Numbered from the stretch's first letter, positions 21,806-32,055 are shown. The stretch is 64,000 bases of DNA from Azorinus chamasolen (GCA_963576725.1 OY755240.1:29717932-29781931); one strand, 5' to 3'. The notes: generated by a model not told the origin, from the letters alone. Numbers and translations: made by a program.

Positions 21806-22289
21806 TAGTAAAACCCCTCTAAACCGGGCGTTAACAGTACATGTAGTATTAAAACTGGTGTTTCAGGCAGGTGGCAGCTTAATGCAGGTTGAAAGTTATA
21901 CAGGAAGCTCACAAAGGAGGTTTCTCCATGCAGTTCTATAGGAGCTTTCTGCATTGCTTTTTACCTGCATTAAGCCACCACCTGTCTTACATACCCATAA
22001 TTAGGCCCCTGTTTGATGGCCTCTTAACCCTTCGCTTGCTATTCACGTCAATATACGTACCTGTAAATAGTGCAGACCCTGATGAGACAGCTCCTGCAGG
22101 AGCTGTCTCATCAGGGTCTGCACTATTTACAAGTTGATTGTGCAACCAATGCACTCCACAGCAGTGATTGCACATCGAAATACTTGTACACAGTGAAGAT
22201 ATATGTAATTATACAACAGGGCATGGGTAAAGAAGGAGAAATATATTTTAAAATTTAGCAAGAGAAGGGTTAAGACAGGCTCTACTGTA
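21806..22289. mobile_element. MITE family H/E, split by a nested D element
   Basis: Left GTAAAACCCCTCTAAACC, core duplicated (AGGAAGCTCACAAAGGAGG, then TATAGGAGCTTTCTGC), right GACAGGCTCTACTGTA. D sits at a TTAA within it. Confidence 0.85.
22024..22273 (+). mobile_element. MITE family D (nested in H/E)
   Basis: TTAA on both sides; CCCTTCGCTTGCTATTCAC to AGCAAGAGAAGGG; perfectly matched hairpin CAGACCCTGATGAGACAGC. Confidence 0.95.
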
Positions 22290-22439
22290 TCAAATTTCTG
22301 TTTATGTATTATAATTAACGCTTATGTTGGAAACGCCCGCATAACGCTCAAGAACAATACGCTGTTTTATCCTTGACCCGGAAACCTTACACAGGCTGGA
22401 TAAACTTTTACCCGCCCTGGCCTGCTTGAGGACTTCTCA

Positions 22440-22590
22440 TTTTGAACCAGAGGTACAGTTAAAATGCGCACATCAAAATATTTCAAGAATGATGTAAAGT
22501 AATTGTAGATCCCGATGAAAAGCCGAATAAATCGACATCGCGTCTGGATACAAACTGTTTGCAAAGGTAAAATAAAATTCGCCTTTTGCA
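22440..22590 (-). mobile_element. MITE family C, decayed
   Basis: GTAGATCCCGATGAAAAGCC and CTGGATACAAACTGTTTGC. Confidence 0.55.
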
Positions 22591-22618
22591 CGGCTAAGGC
22601 TAAGGCTAAGGCTAAGGT
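22590..22618. repeat. CTAAGG hexamer repeat, four copies
   Basis: CTAAGG repeated after a degraded family C hairpin. Confidence 0.85.
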
Positions 22619-22842
22619 TAAAGGAATAGCCCACCTGGAAATAAGTAGTCGCCAATCGGTCACGGAAATATCAAATAATCAGTGGGAACAGACGTAATTT
22701 GATTTTACGGGCGACTGAGCAATGTGAACTACTGTGAACATATTGACGGTATTCCAAATCAATCTTGTAATTTTCGAAACTCTGACAAGCGCACTTATTA
22801 TTTAGCATAAAAGCCTTAGGCGGTAATCATGTAATTTTCACA

Positions 22843-23048
22843 TTAACCCATTCCCCCATTGGCTATTTTTTTTTAGACCCAACCTCTTTAACATAAATCT
22901 ACCGAAAAGGAGCAATTACTAGAGAAAGGATTTTTTTTAGAATTGTGTACTTTTGAAACCAATGTGATAAATAGAGCATTTGCTCCTATGCTCTATTTAT
23001 CACAATGGTTTCAGAAAGTGACTTTTACATAAAAGTCAATTGGGTTAA
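22843..23048 (-). mobile_element. MITE family B, apex deleted
   Basis: TTAACCCATTCCCCC to AATTGGGTTAA; GCATTTGCTCCTATGC then CTCTATTTATCAC. Confidence 0.88.
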
Positions 23049-23253
23049 CTATAATGATTGGCTAATAATATCTGGTCCGAAACTAGCTCCGGTCGACACA
23101 CAGTCAGCCGCAAATATCCCTTCATATTTACCAGCGCTGGAATTCACAGTCGAGACAAAAAATAAAGTGTCAAATACTGATATGTGTATTATTATAAGGG
23201 CATTAATTTTATAATAGAATTTCTTGTGGTGATAGTAATGTTGGTGTACTTTA

Positions 23254-23510
23254 TTAACACTTTACCTGTTCAATATTCATGTATGAAATAATGACATCAT
23301 GAATATTTATTAGCTGAATGTTTATAAATTAATGTAAAATTTTCAAGGGACTATTTTGCTTTTGTCAAACATTGTAGAAGAATATCTTTATCATATCAAA
23401 AGCAAACAGAGTATACCCTGATCATACAGCCCTTCTATAGGAGCCGTCTGATCCGGTTCTACTCTGTTTGCAAATGCGTAAAAGGGAGTTTATATGAAGG
23501 AAGGGGTTAA
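23254..23510 (-). mobile_element. MITE family A
   Basis: TTAACACTTTACCTG to GGAAGGGGTTAA. Confidence 0.88.
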
Positions 23511-23552
23511 TTAACTTTGCATGCATGCCTTTAATGCTCTTCCATTTCGATT

Positions 23553-23773
23553 TATAACCCTTTCCCAGATGAATATTCATGTAGGAAATAATGACGTCAT
23601 AATAATATTAATAAGATTGTTTTTATAATTGCATATGAACAGGAGATTCTGGCTCATGCAGAAGCTGTAGAATCAGATCTATATTACACCATAAGTGAAC
23701 AGAGCAGACCCTGATCTGGGTCTACTCTGTTTGCAGATGCGTGAGAATGCTCTTACATAAGGGAAAGGGTTAA
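23553..23773 (-). mobile_element. MITE family A, hairpin apex lost
   Basis: AACCCTTTCCCAGATG to GGGAAAGGGTTAA; AGCAGACCCTGATCTGGGTC with no GGCTCC apex. Confidence 0.88.
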
Positions 23774-23889
23774 GATTAGATGGACATTTACAAATAGTCT
23801 AGATATCAGGATCCAGATCAATAGTCTATAGCCTGAGATTAGGTTCCAAACTGTTTTTATAAATACAGGAGTTTCCATATTTTTGAAGT

Positions 23890-23999
23890 AACCGATCCTT
23901 TATTCCATAGATACGCCTTTATCGCCTTTACAAACAGAGTGGACCCAGATCAGACGGTTCCAGTAGGAGTCGTCTTATAAAATTATATAGATCTGATTC
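23890..23999 (+). mobile_element. MITE family A, 3' truncated
   Basis: TTTATTCCATAGATACGCC, AGAGTGGACCCAGATC; right arm lost after GGAGTCGTCT. Confidence 0.7.
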
Positions 24000-24234
24000 T
24001 TAACTCTTTACTTCATAAATACGGGGTTTTCACGCATTTGAAAACAGAGTCGACCAGATATAGGAGCTGTCTGATCAGTGTGTCCTGTTGTTTATGAAGT
24101 TATAATAGGTTTAAATCTACAATTTGTATCAATAGCAAAACCCCGGGTATACATTTGCTATTATAAACATACAGCTAATAAATATGCATGATGTCATTAT
24201 TTCTTTAATTAATATCAAACAGGGAAATAGTTAA
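24000..24234 (+). mobile_element. MITE family A
   Basis: TTAACTCTTTACTTC to CAGGGAAATAGTTAA; left hairpin arm reduced. Confidence 0.8.
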
Positions 24235-24239
24235 GCTCG

Positions 24240-24310
24240 TAAAACCAATATCATCGTAAGACCAAAACCATCGTAAGACCAAAATGATCGTAAGACCAAA
24301 CTCGTCGTAA
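24240..24310. repeat. 17-18 bp tandem repeat
   Basis: ATCGTAAGACCAAAA repeated four times with drift, between a family A and a family E element. Confidence 0.75.
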
Positions 24311-24361
24311 GTCCTAATATGCGACAACCGCTACTGCACGACCACACGAAAACATCGTGTA

Positions 24362-24489
24362 TACAGTAAAACCCCTCTAAACCAGAATTTAGATACTTTT
24401 AGACAGGTGGCCGACTTTCATCCTGCAACCTGTCTCCAAGACCGATATACAAACTGTATTGAACGTCCGGTTTAGAGGGGTTTTACTGT
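24362..24489. mobile_element. MITE family E, short
   Basis: TA CAGTAAAACCCCTCTAAA to TTTAGAGGGGTTTTACTGT; centre CAGGTGGCCGACTTTC with most of the core missing. Confidence 0.92.
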
Positions 24490-24714
24490 CTTCTAGTGTT
24501 TAAAGGCCAACCTCGCACGACAGAAATTATCGTAAGTTCTTACATAGTGTTGTAATAGTCGTGTTTTAGAACATGGTAATTTCAGTAGCACGATCCCAAG
24601 AGCGTAAGACAGATGTGCAGTAGCTTCTGTGATCAATTTTGCAAACAGTTTGGACCCAGATTTGTATACAGAGCTAACGGTAAACGTGCGTATACAAATA
24701 TTCAAATCGTTATT

Positions 24715-25110
24715 TCTCCACCAAACCATAATACTGTGACCACTCTATAGAATATTCTCGAAAAGACGATTCTACAGAGTGGATACAGGACAGGATTAAC
24801 CATTCGCTTGCTATTCACGTCAATATACCTACCTGTAAATAGTGAAGACCCAGATGAGACAGCTCCTGCAGGAGCTGTCTCATCAGGGTCTGCACTATTT
24901 ACAAATTGATTGTGCAACCAGTGCACTCCACAGCAGTGATTGCACAGCGAAATACTTGTACACAGTGAAGATATATGTAATTATACAACAGGGCATGGGT
25001 AAAGAAGGAGAAATGTATTTTAAAATTCAGCAAGCGAAGGGTTAAATGGAAATAAAAAGGAGCTATTCTTGAAATTGCTGTAATTTACGCATCTTACCTG
25101 GACCTCTGGG
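24715..25110. mobile_element. Family J palindrome, probably split by D
   Basis: TTTCTCCACCAAACCATAAT, ACTCTATAGAATATTCTC, ACGATTCTACAGAGTGG, then D, then AAGGAGCTATTCTTGAAATT and TTACCTGGACCTCTGG, the outer right arm of J. Confidence 0.65.
24795..25045 (+). mobile_element. MITE family D
   Basis: TTAA both sides; CCATTCGCTTGCTATTC to AGCAAGCGAAGGG; hairpin identical in apex to the other D copies. Confidence 0.95.
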
Positions 25111-25536
25111 TTATGGATCCAGACTAACTCGGCACTATTTGATACCGAGACTAGGTTTTTTTTTTAAAAAATAAAGGGAAGTATCACGTCAACGAAAATT
25201 GATGCAGACGACAATTTTTGCATATGGCAAAACGTGGCAGCGAAAAAGTTTACTTTTTTTTATCCTGCTACGAAAACAATTTCGTCTGCTCATACTCTCG
25301 CCTGCTGCATTTTAAATATTATTCGATACGTTCTGTTCTTGAGAAATTAATGACAACCTGTCAGACGGCTTTGATTCCTGATCAGACGCAGAATTACAAT
25401 GGACGGTGCTGGATCCAAACTACTTGTATAGTCGGATTTCAATTTGCAGTATAAATGTCACGGTGTTGATACATAAGTTGTATTTCATATCTGATATTTG
25501 AATATCAGCTTTGTGAATAAAGGAAGAATATTATCT

Positions 25537-25747
25537 CTGTCGCTGCCAAATTTTTGTCGTCTGCAAACTTTGTCACCTGCTACATTTTTTCATTTATTTT
25601 CTATTTTTCTTCATTTTTGTTTAGAAGACAGTAACAGTAACAAACAGTTTGGATCCTGGTGAGACGCCGATTTACTCGGCGTCTCATCTGGATCCAAACT
25701 GTTTGCATAGGTAATCACAGATGCGACATTGGCAGCGAAAGAGTTTA
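25537..25747 (-). mobile_element. MITE family C2
   Basis: GTCGCTGCCAAATTTTTG, hairpin AGTTTGGATCCTGGTGAG, right CATTGGCAGCGAAAGAG. Confidence 0.85.
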
Positions 25748-25827
25748 AATAGAAATCGATTTGATTATACATAAAGTGTCACAACCTGTGGCAAACAAAT
25801 CAAAGTTTTTTTTAATCCCGTCTCGTA

Positions 25828-26012
25828 CTCAGCGCGATATGGCTGGTAATTTGCAAGCACCTTGGATCCAGATGAGACGCCGAGTTACTCGGCGTCTCAT
25901 CAGGATCCAAGCTGTTTGCCTCTCGGTCAATAATATCTCAACATGTTGGATAAACCGGATGTAAGAAAAACATTGCAGCGGATGAACTTTTTAGCAGACA
26001 TAATTTTTATAG
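25828..26012 (+). mobile_element. MITE family C
   Basis: ACCTTGGATCCAGATGAGAC with perfect apex GCCGAGTTACTCGGC; flank CTCGGTCAATAATATCTC. Confidence 0.8.
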
Positions 26013-26039
26013 CTAGATAAGGGATGTATACCATACGAC

Positions 26040-26252
26040 TACAGTAGAACCACTCTAAAACGGACGTCCGATTTAGTATAAATACATGTATCGATATTGG
26101 GGACAGGTTGCAGCTTAATACAGGATGAAAGTCATGCAGAAAGCTCCTACAGGAGCTTTCTGGATGACTTTCATCCTGCATTAAGCAGCCACTTGTCTCC
26201 CAAACCGATATTTATACCAAATTTAGCGTCCGGTTTAGTGGATTTTACTGTA
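26040..26252. mobile_element. MITE family E
   Basis: TA CAGTAGAACCACTC to AGTGGATTTTACTG TA; core AAAGCTCCTACAGGAGC. Confidence 0.92.
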
Positions 26253-26483
26253 CTTTAATTACTGTAAGAATGTGGACATACACACTTGGGCAATTAGTGC
26301 AAAACCGAATCAAACGGTTCATAAAAGAGCTATTTGATCAGGGCCTATACTATGTGCTGCTATGTCAGTCTTATTTCAAGTTATCAAAAATATGCCAAAC
26401 GGAATAATTTAGCATTACAAAAAAGCGGACAGAGGAGACCGGGTATCCCAATACATATGGTAATAGGGTATTCAAAAAATATA

Positions 26484-26801
26484 TACAATTGAACTTCGAT
26501 AGCTCAAACTCGGATAACTCGAACTTCGGGATAACTCGAAGTAAAACGTCGGTCCTTTCAAAATTTACAATACAGAATGGTTCTAAATTATATCACTACG
26601 CATATCTAGAAACACATGTGGCAGCTTAATGTAGGTCGAAAGTAATGCTGAAAGCTCCTACAGGAGCTTTCAGCATTACTTTAGATCTTAATTAAACTGT
26701 AAATTTGAGAAATTGTTTAGAAATCGGTTGACTCAAATCTTTGTTATCTCGAAGTAATTTGTATGGTCCGATGAAGTTCGAGTTATCGAAGTTCAACTGT
26801 A
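26484..26801 (+). mobile_element. MITE family F abutting the large exon's donor
   Basis: TA CAATTGAACTTCG to GAAGTTCAACTG TA, 318 bp. Its right terminus lies 18 bases inside the intron from the donor GT and provides the TGA/TAA-type stop if the exon is read through. Confidence 0.92.
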
Positions 26802-26821
26802 CTTTTCCTTTTGCTTCCCAC

Positions 26822-27943
26822 CTTGAGCGTGTGGTATTCCTTCTGTAGATTATAGCGGGTCTCCCGCATATCCCTTTTCCCGCGCTTCATATCCTCTAGG
26901 CGGCGCTCCAGTTTCGTCACTTCCTGTTGCAGCTTAGCCGTTTTGTCCTTCATGCCATCTGACGGTTCCCGTACTAGCGAGTGGAGCGGACGGGAGTGAA
27001 GTTTGTTCTGTGCCTCTGCAAACTCCATCTGTTTCTCTTGGAGGATATTCTCGGTCATTTCAATTTTGTCAACGAAGGAGAACTCTCTGTTTCGACAGTA
27101 GTATCTGTTTTGAACAGTCCCCTGCACCTGGCGACCGAGTCTTTTATTATTAAAACTGTTCCGCAATTCTTTAGATTTCTTTTCTTCTAGATTGGTGTTT
27201 CTTCTTCTCAGAGTGTCCATTATTCGCTGACGTCGTCTTTGCAAGCAGTCAATTTCGATAGACACCTGTTTGGGATAGCCTTCGTCCGCGGACACCCAGC
27301 TCCTGAACGGATCACAGACGCTTGAGAAGGCATCAAGGGCAATATTCATGTACTGTAACACCTGACCATAAGATCCAAGGTAATCCGTAAACATCATTCC
27401 CTCAACTTCTCGGAGGTTCTCCATTGCGTCCTCGGCCTCTTTTAGATCAGCCCGTATTTCATTCTGCCACTCGTTTATACTGTTCTCATACTCTCTCACA
27501 CATACAACATCAATATCTTCAACATCGGCAAAGAAACTATGACAGTACTTGGACATATAGAGCACTAACGTATCCTCTATCCGCTGGTAACACGACTCGG
27601 AAAACGTCTCGAACATCCTGGCTCTGTCACACACCCTCTGTAACTGAGATATCACCAGTACTCTGGACCCTAAATAGCCCTTGTCGCTTTTGACATTGAC
27701 CAGTTCCTTTGCAAAATCGCTATAATTTCGAAACGGTCCAGAACGTCCTTTCGCCATATTAACAAATTCAATCCATTCGTCGGAGTTCTCGTCGGATTCA
27801 TTAAAGAGCCACTTGTCCCGGAATGCTTCCACATCTCTTTCCACGGAATACACAAGTTTCATGGCTTTTTGTCTTTCCCCTTCCAGAGAAATCGGGACCC
27901 TAGGGGTCTGGCCCCCGCGGGGACTGCTCTGTTCACTATCCAT
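26822..27943 (-). CDS. Large first coding exon of a coiled-coil/death-domain protein
   Basis: Encodes residues 1-374 of a 547-residue predicted protein. The ATG at 27943 has a strong context (A at -3, G at +4), and an in-frame TGA five codons upstream supports it as the start. Residues 1-225 are mostly helical with several Trp and Cys. Heptad-like charged stretches (about 227-265, 290-316, 330-374) predict coiled coil. I read the 3' end as a donor GTGGGA directly after codon 374 (Lys). The frame stays open 12 codons further, but those codons run into a family F mobile element that supplies the stop, so they are probably intron. The exon ends in phase 0 and joins the exon at 21711 in frame. 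No family is recognised for the N-terminal part. It is the longest stretch here without repeats, which supports it being genuine. Confidence 0.85.
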
Positions 27944-27999
27944 TCTGACCCCTACTCACCTAGTGGTATTTTCCCATTATGCTCAGAACTTTAAATCAG

Positions 28000-28460
28000 C
28001 TTGATAAAACCTGAAACATAAAATCCACAAATCACTTATTTGCAAGTACTTACTAGTATTTGACAATTCTTAAATTCAGTTTATGTGTCTTTTAATTATC
28101 AGTCAAAAATCAGACAGACACTTTCTAACTGTCACGAACAGTTTTAGACCCAAATCATCGGTGGAACAAAGACGTGACTTGGTCCCTATTACTGAAACTG
28201 TGCGAGAACATATTAAAAGTGTTTGGCCTCGTCGGGTATGCCGTTATTTGTTTACCACAAGTTCTACAGTTCAAATTCACCATACTCTCTCCATTTACGA
28301 GTGTTCAGGACAAAAAAATCAACAAAAACCAACACCACTTTGCCACTTTAAACCCTCTCTGTAAATAAACACTGGTTTAAGCATAGCGAATATCGACAAG
28401 CTCGCGCTACATCGACTTAATTGAGCCTATGTCACCAACTATTCTGCTACAAGTTGGACT
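28000..28460. other. Region upstream of the large exon
   Basis: Should hold the 5' UTR, its splice site or a promoter if the large exon is first. I see no TATA box or CpG-rich stretch. A CACTAG acceptor-like site lies at about 27960, directly beside a donor-like GTGAGT. Confidence 0.4.
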
Positions 28461-28462
28461 TT

Positions 28463-28680
28463 TAACTCTTTCCTTGCCAAATAGTGTCGCGTGCAAAATT
28501 TGTCGTCTGCTCAGTTTTTTTATTTGTATTTTAATTTCTTCTATTTTGTTTCAAGAAACATTATCATAACCCCGAAACTGTCTGTATCCTGATGAGAAGC
28601 CGAGTTACTCGGCGTCTCATTTGGATCCAAACAGTTTGCATTGGTAAATTACATAAGCGACATTTGCAGCGAAAGAGTTG
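28463..28680 (-). mobile_element. MITE family C2
   Basis: ACTCTTTCCTTGCCAAAT, GCCGAGTTACTCGGC apex, TTTGCAGCGAAAGAGTTG. Lies in the region upstream of the large exon. Confidence 0.82.
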
Positions 28681-28935
28681 TCAACTATGGATTTGAAACG
28701 AGCGATCTAGTTAAAATAATGACACAGTATACTCAGATCATCGTAGTGTTAATGGATTGAGAGTTGCCGAGACAGAACAAAATCTGCAAAGAAATCAAGC
28801 AGACAATATCTTCGGATCAGACGACATTTATCAGCTGTCCCAACAACCGAGTTACCTAATACAAGTGAGATGTTGTATAAAGAGTGACGATAGTTTCATT
28901 AAGAAAAATAAACACCTAAGCAAATTGAAACATAT

Positions 28936-29182
28936 TTAACCCATTAATCCAATATTAATGTAAGAAACAAATGACATCAAGATTATAAATTAGATGACTT
29001 GTTATAATAGCACATAGACACAGGAAACATTGACCCTGACAGAAACTGTAGAATCATATCTATATTATACCATAAGCAAACAGACTAGACCCAAATCAGA
29101 CGGCTCCTACAGGAGCCGTCTGATCAGAGTTTATTCTGTTTGCAAAGGCACGGGAATGCGTATTTATGGATTAAATGGTTAA
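28936..29182 (-). mobile_element. MITE family A
   Basis: TTAACCCATTAATCC to ATTAAATGGTTAA; intact hairpin. Confidence 0.88.
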
Positions 29183-29433
29183 GAATGTGAGCAGACGACA
29201 ACTTTCCAGGGTTCAAAATTGCTGAGTCCCAATTTATTGCTACAACGGTAGTAGATATTGCCCGAGAGAGAGGACCCGACTTTGTTCACACACTTGAATA
29301 TGATAAGAGCGTAAAATAAAATTTGACTTATAATCAGAGTTTAAATAAATTAAAGATAAACGCAATGAAATTTGTTTTACACCATGTCTAGCACATTTAC
29401 GGGATCAAAGCGGACTAAACCTCGCAATATCAT

Positions 29434-29668
29434 TTAACCCTTTACTTGGCGAATATTCATGTAAAAATAAAATGACGTCATGAATATATATTAGCTGAAG
29501 GTATTATACTGTCATATAAACACAGTGAGTTTTGTCCATGGCAGAAATTATAGACTCATGTCTGTATTATACCATAAAAACAGAGCAGACCCTACCGGAG
29601 ACTTTTGATCTGGGTCTTCTCTGTTTGCAAAAGCGTGAACATTTCGTCTATATCAGAGAAAGGGCTAC
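29434..29668 (-). mobile_element. MITE family A, hairpin apex replaced
   Basis: TTAACCCTTTACTTGG; AGCAGACCCTACCGGAG then TGATCTGGGTCTTC; right terminus GAAAGGGCTA. Confidence 0.8.
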
Positions 29669-29706
29669 CTTATATCTTACAATAACTGAAGGGGCGTTGC
29701 GTATAT

Positions 29707-29879
29707 AGAGTAAACCTCTCTAAACCGGAATTCTAGTAGAGAAGAATTTAGATACCGATACTTTAGGCAGGTCAATGCTTAATGCAGGGTGCTCCTAGAG
29801 GAGCTTTCTGTGTGCATTAAGCCGCCACCTGTCTCCAAGACCGATATTCATGCCAAATTCAATGAGAGATTTTACTGTA
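29707..29879. mobile_element. MITE family E
   Basis: GTAAACCTCTCTAAACC to GAGAGATTTTACTG TA, partly deleted core (GGGTGCTCCTAGAGGAGC). Immediately precedes the captured exon fragment. Confidence 0.85.
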
Positions 29880-29900
29880 TATGAACATTCATTGTCGATT

Positions 29901-30000
29901 TAGACTAGACCTATGGTCATAAATTGGTGAAGATGTGTATGTTTCAGGGAGTGAAGCTGGCACAGCGACGGGCCGTGGACCTACACGATAAGGTCCAGGG
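29901..30000 (+). pseudogene. Inverted fragment of the 21.7 kb exon with its acceptor
   Basis: About 100 bases on the plus strand match the minus-strand region 21765-21650. They hold intron sequence (GACCTATGGTCATAA), the TTTCAG acceptor, and codons for AQRRAVDLHDKVQ, with gaps of about 16 bases before the acceptor and about 9 bases after it. The copy stops abruptly where the right half of a family E element begins. It cannot make the protein. Reads as a captured or rearranged gene piece. Confidence 0.85.
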
Positions 30001-30059
30001 TGTCTCCAAGACCGATATTTATACAGAATTTAACATCCTGTTTAGAGGGGTTCTACTGT
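30001..30059. mobile_element. Right half of family E MITE fused to exon fragment
   Basis: Starts at GTCTCCAAGACCGATA, the normal sequence just right of the E hairpin, and runs to the terminus GGGGTTCTACTGTA. The left half and hairpin are missing, replaced by the exon fragment. Confidence 0.75.
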
Positions 30060-30194
30060 AAATTGTTAACTACGCTAAAGTCTTTGTGACGAGGCGCACC
30101 CCACCGACAATGCAGATAACGGCGAACTGCAGGCGTTAAGTGTCTTGAGATGCATTTATTAGATGCAGTGTGTAAGCCTGTCCACGCTGTGAAA

Positions 30195-30385
30195 AAAAAA
30201 TTCTGCTCAACTTTGGATCTGGTGCAATTTTGACTACTTCCGATTCGATCAAACGTTTTAGAAACTAATGACTGATTGTAAAACACATTGGATTCTGGTG
30301 AGACAGCGAGTTATTCGGCGTCTCATCTGGACCCAGGCTATTTGCAAATACAGGATCGAGTAGTAGATTGTGGTATAAGGGATAA
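30195..30385 (-). mobile_element. MITE family C
   Basis: TTCCGATTCGATCAAACG, ATTGGATTCTGGTGAGAC to TCTGGACCCAGGCTATTTGC. Confidence 0.75.
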
Positions 30386-30519
30386 TTTTGCTGAACGAAG
30401 TTAATAAAAATGATAGCAAACTAATCTGGTCCATTGCCAAAGATGTCAAATTCTTGAGACAAAAAACACGAGATAAGTTCGTCTAGCATTATAAATCCTG
30501 GTTATCGTCGTACTAAAGA

Positions 30520-30697
30520 TCGTCCGAATTTTATTAGACATTAGAGTCTTAGGAAAAAGGTAGTAGCTTAATGCAGGTCAAAAGTAATGCAGAAAGCTCA
30601 TATAGGAGCTTTCTGTATTCCTTTTGACCTGCATTAAGATACCATCTGTCTTATACACTCATAATTAGACCTCTTTTTACAGACAGGTTCTACTGTA
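30520..30697. mobile_element. MITE family H
   Basis: GTAGCTTAATGCAGGTC, AGAAAGCTCATATAGGAGC, right GACAGGTTCTACTG TA. Confidence 0.85.
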
Positions 30698-30791
30698 ATA
30701 ATGGTCGTTGTCAATTACGACTTACGACCGTTTTAGTCGTACGATCTTCAGTAAAACGGGTCCCTGACGAGAACCGGAGAAGAAGATACAA

Positions 30792-30994
30792 TACAGCAAA
30801 ACCTCTCTATAACGGCCACTAAATTACATCAATTATTTTGTGTTAAAGGCAGGTGGCTGTTTAGAGCAAGGTGAAAGTAAAACAGAACGCTCCTGGCGTT
30901 CTGTTTTACTTTCACCTTGCTTTAAACAGCCACCTGCCCTAAATACTAACTAATTAACACAATTTAGTGGCCGTTATAGAGAGGTTTTACTGTG
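30792..30994. mobile_element. MITE family G
   Basis: TA CAGCAAAACCTCTC to GAGAGGTTTTACTG; core GGTGGCTGTTTAGAGC, apex AACGCTCCTGGCGTT. Confidence 0.92.
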
Positions 30995-31426
30995 CACTTG
31001 AATGCTCGTACTGTTTTCAAAGGCTAATACCAATTCTGGCATACCATGCTTTATGAACAACCTTTATCCTGGGCGCTTACTGCAGATCGCAGGCAATGTA
31101 AAAAGTTCACACATAGGGTTGGTGAGAGACCGCACTTTTATTTGTAGCTCTGATTCGGATCAAACTCAAGTGCTAAATAAAAGTGTTTGTCCGGACCAAC
31201 ATAAGCCCAGCCTTCTTTACTTGACAAAGAGAAACCCTATATCTAGGCAAATATTAATTATAGCTATATGTATTTGAAGAGCAAAGGTGAAACCCCTTTC
31301 GTTCACTGGCCGATCTACACAACTCGTAACCCCTCGGTAATATCAGTTAGTCACACCTCGGTCGTATCTAGCCTTCCGCCCCCTTTTGCAGAGTAGACCC
31401 AGATGGGTTCGATCTCAAGCCAGCTC

Positions 31427-31908
31427 TTAACCATTTCCTTCATATAAACGTCTGTTTACGCATTTGCAAACAGAGCAGGTCCAGATCAGACGGCTCTTGT
31501 AGTTGCCGCCTCACCAGTGCCTGCTGTGTTTGCTTACGATATACAGTAAAACCCCTCTAAACCGGACGTATAAATTAGTATAAATATCGGTCTAGGAGAC
31601 AGGTGGCAACTTAATGCAGGGTGAAAATCATGCAGAAAGCTCCTCTAGGAGCTTTCTGCATAAGCTCCTCTAGGAGCTTTCTGCATGACTTTCACCCTTC
31701 ATTAAGCAGCCACCTGCCTAAAAGTATCTAAATTTTCTCTACTAGAATTCCGGTTTAGAGGGGTTTTACTGTACATGTAATATGGATATTGGAATATAGT
31801 TTCTGCTATGTCCAAAATACCTGTGTTCATAGCTATTTTAACAATTAATCTAATTGATATTGATGATGTAATTATTTCTACATTAATATTTATGGAATAA
31901 AGGGTTAA
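31427..31908 (+). mobile_element. MITE family A, split by a nested E element
   Basis: TTAACCATTTCCTTC ... GCTTACGA, then E, then CATGTAATATGGATAT ... ATAAAGGGTTAA. Confidence 0.88.
31542..31773. mobile_element. MITE family E (nested in A), apex duplicated
   Basis: TA on both sides, CAGTAAAACCCCTCTAAA termini; AGCTCCTCTAGGAGCTTTC occurs twice in a row at the apex. Confidence 0.93.
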
Positions 31909-32055
31909 CTACCGATACTGATTTCACTGAATACCAATGTACATGAAGCATGTTCCTAGTGCAGGTGGGACTTGGTCCTTATCGGGTTGCTCTGATACGA
32001 CGTACAATTGAAAACAAAACAAAATGCATAACTACAATGGTGTTTAGACTCTAAA

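Noticed and set aside
22590..22618. Interstitial telomere repeat
   Set aside because: CTAAGG/GGCTTA-type hexamers are not the TTAGGG repeat expected in molluscs, and only four copies are present.
7472..25045. Conserved peptide NSADPDETAPAGAVSSGS on both strands
   Set aside because: Translation of the D hairpin; appears on both strands because the sequence is palindromic. Such peptides are a known source of false gene models.
28083..28368. Plus-strand frames of 93 and 64 codons
   Set aside because: Two overlapping frames, no domain, and low-complexity intron-like sequence.
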